NCBI GenBank assembly: GCA_013151875.1
Contig: JAADHL010000130.1
Coordinates: forward strand, 1-10,706
Reading direction: 5' to 3'
Length of the DNA: 10,706 bases
Source of the DNA: Deltaproteobacteria bacterium
GTDB taxonomy: Bacteria; Myxococcota_A; UBA9042; DTJE01
Below the pieces are notes generated by a model. That model was not told the DNA's origin, did no database searches, and worked only from the letters and a program-made list of their open reading frames with translations. The translations under genes and the position numbers were made by a program. Positions 1 to 4,868 of the stretch are shown one piece after another; position 1 is the first letter of the stretch; every line of letters begins with the position of its first letter.

Positions 1-838
1 GGGTCTGCATGGCGGCCCTCACGTCCTCAGGCGCAGCGGCCCCATGAAACACTAGCTGGGCCTGTTCGCCCCCGTTCTTTACCGGTCCGCCGGGCCCCTC
101 ACCCATCACCGTAAGGCGAACCCCCTCCATGTCACGGATGGATTTCATCAGGACATCCAGGCCCTTCATCCTGACCAGGCGGCCGGTGAACAACAGTTTC
201 AGATCCCCGCGTCCGTGTCGCGGGGGTTGCGCTGATGGCCGAAGGTCTATTCCCAGCGGTAGGGTCAGCACGTGCTCATTGTGCCCACCACCCACCATGT
301 CCAGCACCTGTCGTCTGACGGAATCCGAAACGCAGACCACCCAGGAAGCCCGGCCAGCGGTGTAGCGCACGGTCTGAACCATCGGGGGCAGGCGCGCGGC
401 CGGGGGCGGACCTGAATGGGCCACGACCACCAGCGGTTTTCCGGTCACTCGGGCCAGGACGGCTCCCACTGCGCCCATGGGCAACAGCCAGTGCGCCAGG
501 ATGCAATCACAGAACATGGCCCTGACAAAGGCCTCGGCCGCGTATGCCAGCAGGAAAGGAGGTATGGTCAGGGCCGCCAGAGGGTCTTTCTGCAGATTTG
601 TCTCTATGCCTGCTTCATGAAAGCCCCTTGCCCTCCCAGGCAATATTGACGGCAACCAGAGAATTCGGGGACCTTCCGGGTCGTCGAACGGCGCCGCATC
701 CGCACCCCGGGGGCGGGGCACGGCCACCTCCACGTCCATGCCGGCGTCCATCAAGGTCATGCCGAGATCGCGAACGAATCCACCACGATAGTCATCGGGC
801 TTCAGCGGATAGGAACTTGTCAGCATCAGGACGCGCAC
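1..838 (-). CDS. Family 4 (GT-B) glycosyltransferase, 3' end beyond the window
   Basis: Probable cytoplasmic or membrane-associated transferase that moves a sugar from a nucleotide-sugar donor to a glycan acceptor; the sugars cannot be told. Translation gives 279 residues with no stop before the left edge. It opens VRVLMLTSSYP followed by DYRGGFVRDL, the usual GT4 N-terminal strand and acceptor-side loop. The linker has CVSDSVRR (169-176) and LPLGID (193-198). The donor domain begins LLFTGRLVRMKGLDVL (215-230) and MGEGP (245-249). The E-x7-E donor-site motif expected further on lies outside the window. I chose the GTG at 838 because it sits 6 bp after the stop of the preceding glycosyltransferase, follows a CAGGGG ribosome-site-like stretch and gives the canonical N-terminus; the internal ATG at 826 would lose four residues of the first strand. 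It is the last visible gene of the minus-strand operon. The family is sure; the specificity is unknown. Confidence 0.88.
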   Translation of the reverse strand, partial: MRVLMLTSSYPLKPDDYRGGFVRDLGMTLMDAGMDVEVAVPRPRGADAAPFDDPEGPRILWLPSILPGRARGFHEAGIETNLQKDPLAALTIPPFLLAYAAEAFVRAMFCDCILAHWLLPMGAVGAVLARVTGKPLVVVAHSGPPPAARLPPMVQTVRYTAGRASWVVCVSDSVRRQVLDMVGGGHNEHVLTLPLGIDLRPSAQPPRHGRGDLKLLFTGRLVRMKGLDVLMKSIRDMEGVRLTVMGEGPGGPVKNGGEQAQLVFHGAAAPEDVRAAMQT

Positions 839-844
839 GTCGGA

Positions 845-1639
845 TTACCCCTGCAGCCCTGTTCCCAGGTCCGCTTCAAAACTGGACGCCGCTTCCCCAA
901 CTGCGACGCCGTTGCGCCCTCGGCGCATCCTTGCGACCATGCGAACCAACAATCCCCTGGCCAGAATCATGGGATAGACCAGCAAAGCTACAGCGGGCCT
1001 TATCCCCGACTTTTCGCCACCGTATACCGGCGCCACGGTCACGTCGGCAACCCGCGCGCCCACCCCGGCCATGGCCGCCAGCATATCATTCGGAAACCCA
1101 TATCTGGGATAGAGCCAGTCCAGGGGAAGGCTGTCCAGCAGGTCCAGACGCACGGCAGTGTATCCACACTGTGAGTCCATCAGCCCCCATTGACCAGTAA
1201 CGACACGGGTCATGCAGGTCAGGCAGCAATTGCCGAAAAACCTCACACGGGGCATGTGACGCGCACAATCGGGATGAGACAACCTGTCGCCCTTCACATA
1301 GTCCGCATCGCCGCAAACGATCGGCGCCAGCAGGTGTTCCAGGTCAAAGGGGTCCATCTGGCCATCCGCGGCCATCACCACCGCGACCCCAGCACCCTCT
1401 TCGCGCGCCTTTCGATACCCAGTCAGGATCGCGGCGCCAACGCCCATGTTCATCGGGTGATGAATAAGTTCCAGCCGTGGAATTCCCGCTGATTCCGGCA
1501 GTACAGGGTCCGCAACGGACCCGTCATCAACCACGATCGCAAGGTCCACGAAGGCCGGCAGGGTTTCGATCACGCCGCGCAGACGCTCACCGGCGTTGAA
1601 TGCGGGAATCACGACCGCGACGCGAAGTCCTTTGTACAT
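845..1639 (-). CDS. Family 2 (GT-A) glycosyltransferase, dolichol-phosphate-mannose-synthase-like
   Basis: Predicted inverting glycosyltransferase of 264 residues, probably acting at the inner face of the cytoplasmic membrane on a lipid-linked or polysaccharide acceptor. The N-terminus RVAVVIPAFNAGERL (6-20) is the GT2 nucleotide-binding strand. VVDDGS (36-41) carries the donor-binding aspartates. ADGQMDP (91-97) stands where the metal-binding D-x-D-type motif lies in the DPM1/DPG-synthase-like subgroup. QCGYTAVR (157-164) and PRYGFPNDML (178-187) match the acceptor-side conserved region of that subgroup. There is one modest hydrophobic segment (about 215-231) followed by a basic stretch (RMVARMRRGR), which could be a membrane-proximal anchor, but no C-terminal multi-helix domain. 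The ATG lies 15 bp after the stop of the outer-membrane barrel gene, with only a weak GGCGG ribosome site. Operon position suggests a role in envelope glycan synthesis with the next gene; the sugar is not predictable. Confidence 0.9.
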   Translation of the reverse strand: MYKGLRVAVVIPAFNAGERLRGVIETLPAFVDLAIVVDDGSVADPVLPESAGIPRLELIHHPMNMGVGAAILTGYRKAREEGAGVAVVMAADGQMDPFDLEHLLAPIVCGDADYVKGDRLSHPDCARHMPRVRFFGNCCLTCMTRVVTGQWGLMDSQCGYTAVRLDLLDSLPLDWLYPRYGFPNDMLAAMAGVGARVADVTVAPVYGGEKSGIRPAVALLVYPMILARGLLVRMVARMRRGRNGVAVGEAASSFEADLGTGLQG

Positions 1640-1654
1640 CGTACCGCCGCGGTC

Positions 1655-2359
1655 TCAGAACTCGAAGGCTATTCCGGCCATGAACGTCTTGGAAGAAAGA
1701 TCGAAGCTGTTCGATGAACCGAAGTCGTTGACCCAGCTCATCACGTATTCAGCAAACAGGTAGGTATTGTTTACGCCTACATCCACATCGAAGTTCTGGG
1801 CCGTGCTGGGGGAAAAGAAGTCCATCAAAAAGGCCAGGCCCAAGGACAGGTGCCCGCCGAAGGTGCCGCCGCGCCCGGTCGAACCATCCGCCGACTTCGG
1901 CACGTCTCCGACCCCGTTCGTTATCCACCAGATGTAATAATCGAACCCCGTCTTCACAAATGGAACAAGTGGCACATTGTACCTGTAGGCAAGGTAGTCG
2001 AAACGATAGACCAGGTCGAATTTCAGGGGAACGATGTGGAATGTGGTGGAGTCCTTCGAGTCCTGCATGGTGGACTTCAGCTTCTGGTGTCCGGAGTCCT
2101 GCGAATATCCTATCGACGCGCCGATGGAAAGCACGCCCAGGCCGTTGAAGACCTCGTACTCGTACTCCAGTTGGCTCATCAGCACCGATCCGCCCCCCAT
2201 CATGTCGGCGTAGGGGGTGGCATTGGCGAACTCGGAGTCAATGTTCGGGTGATACGGTCCGAACTTGATCTCCAACAGCATGTCACGATCCGACTCGGCG
2301 AACGCGGGAAGGGCCGTGGCAACCACCAGGATGGCTGTAATGAAACGTACGACTCTCAC
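1655..2359 (-). CDS. Outer-membrane beta-barrel protein, MXAN_2562-like
   Basis: Predicted outer-membrane protein of 234 residues. A GTG start gives a signal peptide VRVVRFITAILVVATALPAFA with an AFA|E cleavage site. The mature part opens LEIKFGPYHPNIDSEF and has alternating aromatic strands such as FDLVYRFDYLAYRYNVPLVP and FDYYIWWI; it ends GIAFEF, with the C-terminal Phe typical of barrels inserted by the Bam complex. From memory of family sequences it fits the MXAN_2562 family of Myxococcota; I could not search. The frame stays open upstream to 2674, but that extension (105 residues) lies inside the previous gene. The true start is fixed by the GTGA overlap with the upstream stop, by a GGAGG site 5 nt before the GTG and by the signal peptide. 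The coupling implies production in fixed ratio with the upstream anchored protein. No enzymatic motif is visible; the function is unknown. Confidence 0.85.
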   Translation of the reverse strand: MRVVRFITAILVVATALPAFAESDRDMLLEIKFGPYHPNIDSEFANATPYADMMGGGSVLMSQLEYEYEVFNGLGVLSIGASIGYSQDSGHQKLKSTMQDSKDSTTFHIVPLKFDLVYRFDYLAYRYNVPLVPFVKTGFDYYIWWITNGVGDVPKSADGSTGRGGTFGGHLSLGLAFLMDFFSPSTAQNFDVDVGVNNTYLFAEYVMSWVNDFGSSNSFDLSSKTFMAGIAFEF

Positions 2360-3591
2360 GCGCCCCTCCGTCTGCGCCGGACCGTGACAGCCAGCATGGA
2401 GACACCCAGGCCCCATATGAGCCATATCGAAAACAGAAGGCCCGCTCCCAGCCATGCGGGGGCGGCGTTCAGAAAGCGCGACACCTGAACCAAGGGCCAA
2501 AGGGCCGTCCTGACCAGGGCGCGCAACGCCTCGCTTTTGGAAATTACCCATGCCAACGGAGGACTGGAAAGATAGTAGGCCTTGACAAACAGCCTGCCCG
2601 GCCACCAGGTCAGCAGGAATCTGTCCCTGAAGGCGCGCAAGGCCATGACATCGCCCGCCATCGGGCTGCCCCATGCCGCAGTCGCAATAAAGCAGAATCC
2701 GCCGGACTCCCGACCGCCGGCTCCTCCATCCTTGTAGTACTCGAAAAAGTCATAGGCCTCGATCGGCATCGCGCTGCTGACCGCCGACAGGGGGCTCTCG
2801 TTGTCCGCATTGTCGACGGCCGTGACCCCGAACCAGTATTCCTGCTCATTCGTGAGATCCGGCACCTTGTACGAAGACGCTGTGATGAGGTCCGACCGGC
2901 TCACCGAATCCTGATCCTTGTTGGAATCATCGAATTTGGAATCGCTCCAGTAGACCCGGTACCTGATGTCCGTCTCGTTGCTGTTGGCATCATCCGTCCA
3001 TTTCACCGTCACGTTCGAGTCGCCTTCCGATGGTTCGGACAACACCGGGGCAGTGGGCCCTGCCAGGTCCACGTCGAAGATGATCTGCTGGTCGCTGTAG
3101 ACGCCGGCCTCGTTGATGATGATGTAAATCACGGTCGATTTTTCCGTGCCGGCAGAACAGTCGCCCCCCATCAACGGGTCCATCGGAATCGTGAACTTGT
3201 TGTTGGTCGAACTGACCATGTCGGTTTCATGCTGGATCATCTCCTGATAGCAACTGGTCCCGAGGTCGCTGAGGTCGCTGGTCGAACAGGTGCCGCCCGG
3301 CTCGCTCATCTTGACGCCCCACTTGGTCCCGTCCGCAGGCGTCCAGTCCACCGACCAGGTGATCTCGATGGAACCGCTGTATTTCTTGCAGTCCTCGACA
3401 TTGATGACATGCTCGGTATCCACCGAATGCGGTCCGATCCTGTCGTCCAGTTCGAAATCGCCCACCGGGGCAATGCCGTTGAATTCGAAGCCGCTGATTT
3501 CGGCCTCGGCGCAGACCGGCAAGAAAACGGTCGCGGCCGTCACGACCGCCACCGCACCAACCAGCATCGTCTTTCCTGATTCCACCGTCAT
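2356..3591 (-). CDS. Secreted fibronectin-III protein with CFI-box C-terminus and membrane anchor, MXAN_2561-like
   Basis: Protein of 411 residues, predicted exported and anchored by its C-terminus. A hydrophobic signal segment (9-27, ending VCAEA) precedes an extracytoplasmic N-terminal domain (about 31-175) with several cysteines (68, 102, 114, 145) that could form disulfides. A fibronectin type III domain follows (about 178-275: PVLSEPSEGDSNVTVKWTD, YRVYWSD, EYWFGVTAVDNADNESPLS). A linker (YDFFEYYKDGGAGGRESGG) leads to a CFI-box segment beginning CFIATAAWGSP (300-310), with FRDRFL, YYLSSPPLAWVI and ALVR to about 360. A hydrophobic helix (379-403) and a basic end (RRRRRGA) finish it. The linker resembles the tail linker of MXAN_2561-family proteins, whose usual short Cys-containing sorting tail is here replaced by the longer CFI-box. 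The ATG has a GGGAG site 5 nt upstream. It is first in the minus-strand operon and overlaps the barrel gene by 4 bp. Function is unknown; partnership with the barrel is inferred. Confidence 0.8.
   Translation of the reverse strand: MTVESGKTMLVGAVAVVTAATVFLPVCAEAEISGFEFNGIAPVGDFELDDRIGPHSVDTEHVINVEDCKKYSGSIEITWSVDWTPADGTKWGVKMSEPGGTCSTSDLSDLGTSCYQEMIQHETDMVSSTNNKFTIPMDPLMGGDCSAGTEKSTVIYIIINEAGVYSDQQIIFDVDLAGPTAPVLSEPSEGDSNVTVKWTDDANSNETDIRYRVYWSDSKFDDSNKDQDSVSRSDLITASSYKVPDLTNEQEYWFGVTAVDNADNESPLSAVSSAMPIEAYDFFEYYKDGGAGGRESGGFCFIATAAWGSPMAGDVMALRAFRDRFLLTWWPGRLFVKAYYLSSPPLAWVISKSEALRALVRTALWPLVQVSRFLNAAPAWLGAGLLFSIWLIWGLGVSMLAVTVRRRRRGA
2365..2369 (-). promoter_or_regulatory. Ribosome binding site deciding the GTG start of the barrel gene
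   Basis: GGAGG on the minus strand ends 5 nt before the GTG at 2359. It lies inside the last codons of the upstream fibronectin-III gene, whose TGA stop (2358-2356) overlaps the GTG. This is the arrangement of translational coupling and argues against a longer barrel ORF. Confidence 0.75.
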
Positions 3592-3692
3592 CCCGACTCC
3601 CGGGTTACCTGTTGCCGCAAATATTAGAGCAACCGCCGTGCCAGCTTATCCCAGAGCGGACCAGCTTGATATTACAGCCATTTTTCGACCAT

Positions 3693-3721
3693 AGCATGAA
3701 GGCGGCGTGCCATTTTGTCAA
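3693..3721 (-). promoter_or_regulatory. Candidate sigma70-type promoter for the minus-strand operon
   Basis: On the minus strand a perfect TTGACA (3721-3716) is followed after 17 nt by CATGCT (3698-3693), which matches 3 of 6 positions of the -10 consensus. It lies about 100 bp upstream of the fibronectin-III start, the first gene of the four-gene block, leaving a leader of roughly 95 nt in which I see no clear structure. The -35 is strong and the -10 is weak, so this is only a candidate. Confidence 0.4.
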
Positions 3722-3727
3722 CGCGTC

Positions 3728-3741
3728 CAGCCGGCCGGCTG
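3728..3741. repeat. 14-bp perfect palindrome between asd and the anchored-protein gene
   Basis: CAGCCGGCCGGCTG reads the same on both strands. It begins 10 bp beyond the asd stop and ends 6 bp upstream of the TTGACA at 3721-3716. A second TTGACA (3745-3740) overlaps its other edge. No T-run follows on the minus strand, so it does not look like an intrinsic terminator. It could be an operator half-site pair or simply a GC-rich hairpin; restriction-site-like palindromes of this composition can occur by chance in GC-rich DNA. Confidence 0.45.
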
Positions 3742-3751
3742 TCAATTGGTC

Positions 3752-4763
3752 TTACAGGCCGGCGACGACCAACTCTGCTATCTGCACGGCGTTCAATGCG
3801 GCGCCCTTGCGAAGGTTGTCCGCGCAGACCCACAGATCAAGCCCGTTTTCCACGCTTGGGTCCACCCTGATCCGCCCCACTTGCACCTCGTCCCGCCCGC
3901 TGGCCGAAAGGGGCATCGGGTATTCCATCTCTTTGGGGTCGTCGACTACCTTAAGGCCGGGGGCGGCGGACAGGACCTCGCGCGCGCCCTGGGCGGTCAC
4001 GGGTTTCAACGTCTGGACGTTCACCGCTTCGCTGTGGGCGTTCATGACCGGGACCCGAACGGCGGTCGCCGTGATCCTGAGGTCCGGCAGGCCCATGATC
4101 TTTCTGCTCTCCCGGATCATCTTCGTCTCTTCCCGGGTGTACCCGTCATCCTCGAACACATCGATCTGAGGCAGTACGTTGAACGCGATCTGATGCTCGA
4201 ACGCCTTGATCTCGACCGGACGTTGACTGATCAGGGCCGCGCACTGGCCGCTGAGTTCCTCCAGGGCCATTCTGCCGGCCCCGCTGACCGCCTGGTAGGT
4301 CGAAACCACGACCCGCTCGATCCCGAAGGCCAGATGCAGGGGCCACAGGACCGCCACCAGCTGGATGGTGGAGCAGTTCGGGTTCGCGATGATGCCCTTG
4401 TGGCCTTTTATGGCTTCGGGATTGACCTCCGGGACCACCAGGGGCACGTCCGGGTCCATGCGGAACGCGCTCGAATTATCGATTACCACCGCGCCCGCCT
4501 CGACCGCCTTTGGGGCGAACTCCAGACTCACGGACGCCCCGGGTGAAGACAGGACGATATCCATTGCCCCCGAAATCGGCCAAAGCAAGGGCCTGCACGG
4601 GCAGTTCGTGCCCCGCGAATGGGATGTTGTCGCCCGCCGAGCGCCCGGAGGCGTACAGACGCAAGGATTCCATGGGAAACTCACGCCCGACCAGCACATC
4701 CAGGATCTCGCGCCCCACGACTCCAGTGGCCCCGACAATCGCAATATTTGGCTTACCCGGCAT
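3752..4763 (-). CDS. asd: Aspartate-semialdehyde dehydrogenase, interrupted by a one-base frameshift
   Basis: NADPH-dependent enzyme that reductively dephosphorylates aspartyl-4-phosphate to aspartate-4-semialdehyde, the branch point to lysine, diaminopimelate, threonine and methionine; cytoplasmic. The N-terminal frame gives MPGKPNIAIVGATGVVGREI with the Rossmann GATGVVG loop and runs to ALADFGG. The rest, from MDIVLSSPGA to the stop, is one frame over. Removing one G from the five-G run (plus strand 4567-4571) joins them as ALADFGAMDIVLSSP, a 336-residue protein of normal family length. In that joined protein the catalytic Cys is 130 (ANPNCST) and the catalytic His is 243 (NAHSEAVNV). As written, a gene caller would split it into a 5' piece ending near 4476 and a 3' piece. 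The ATG at 4763 follows a G-rich stretch (GGGGGGCCG); an in-frame ATG at 4820 would add 19 residues unlike the family. It appears to be monocistronic. The identity is firm; whether the shift is real or a sequencing error is open. Confidence 0.93.
4567..4571 (-). other. Frameshift site in asd (five-G homopolymer)
   Basis: The minus strand reads GATTTCGGGGGCAATGGATATC. With five G the upstream frame continues into 29 unrelated Gly/Arg-rich residues and a stop at 4476. With four G it reads Asp-Phe-Gly-Ala-Met-Asp-Ile and rejoins the rest of the enzyme. The break falls between two well-conserved halves with no residues missing. No stop codon lies near the shift point, unlike the known programmed +1 site of prfB. 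Confidence 0.85.
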
Positions 4764-4789
4764 CGGCCCCCCAACTGAACACGACGTGG

Positions 4790-4820
4790 ATTGTAGCACC
4801 ACGAAAAAAGTGGCTGTCAC
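4790..4820 (-). promoter_or_regulatory. Candidate asd promoter
   Basis: On the minus strand GTGACA (4820-4815) is followed after 19 nt by TACAAT (4795-4790), 26 bp upstream of the asd ATG. The -10 matches 5 of 6 consensus positions and the -35 also 5 of 6, but the spacer is 2 nt longer than the optimum. It occupies the shared 105-bp region divergent from the lipoprotein gene. Confidence 0.35.
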
Positions 4821-4832
4821 CTTTTCTTACAT

Positions 4833-4838
4833 TACAAT
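4833..4838 (+). promoter_or_regulatory. Candidate -10 element of the lipoprotein operon
   Basis: TACAAT matches 5 of 6 positions of the sigma70 -10 consensus and lies 30 bp upstream of the ATG at 4869. No convincing -35 is found 16-18 nt upstream (best 2 of 6), so an activator or an alternative sigma factor may be needed, or the match may be chance. Its upstream region overlaps the candidate -35 of asd on the other strand. Confidence 0.25.
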
Positions 4839-4868
4839 GGTCCAGGAAGACATGAAAAGAGGTGAAGC

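Noticed and set aside
544..1200. Plus-strand 218-codon open frame opposite the two glycosyltransferase genes
   Set aside because: Pro/Arg-rich translation without domains, antisense to two well-supported glycosyltransferases.
1850..2488. Plus-strand 212-codon open frame opposite the barrel gene
   Set aside because: No recognisable domain, and it runs antisense across the junction of two coupled genes; a shadow.
2360..2674. N-terminal extension of the barrel ORF up to 2674
   Set aside because: The added 105 residues lie wholly inside the fibronectin-III gene in another frame, whereas the GTG at 2359 has a strong ribosome site and is followed directly by a signal peptide.
3728..3741. Intrinsic terminator of asd
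   Set aside because: The stem-forming palindrome has no loop beyond itself and is not followed by a T-run on the minus strand.
3707..4546. Plus-strand 279-codon open frame opposite asd
   Set aside because: His/Arg/Asp-rich product without domain features; the opposite strand encodes a clear enzyme with catalytic residues.
4476..4763. Programmed ribosomal frameshifting in asd
   Set aside because: No stop codon or Shine-Dalgarno-like stimulator sits at the shift point, and asd genes are not known to use recoding; a homopolymer indel explains it more simply. Kept only as an open alternative.
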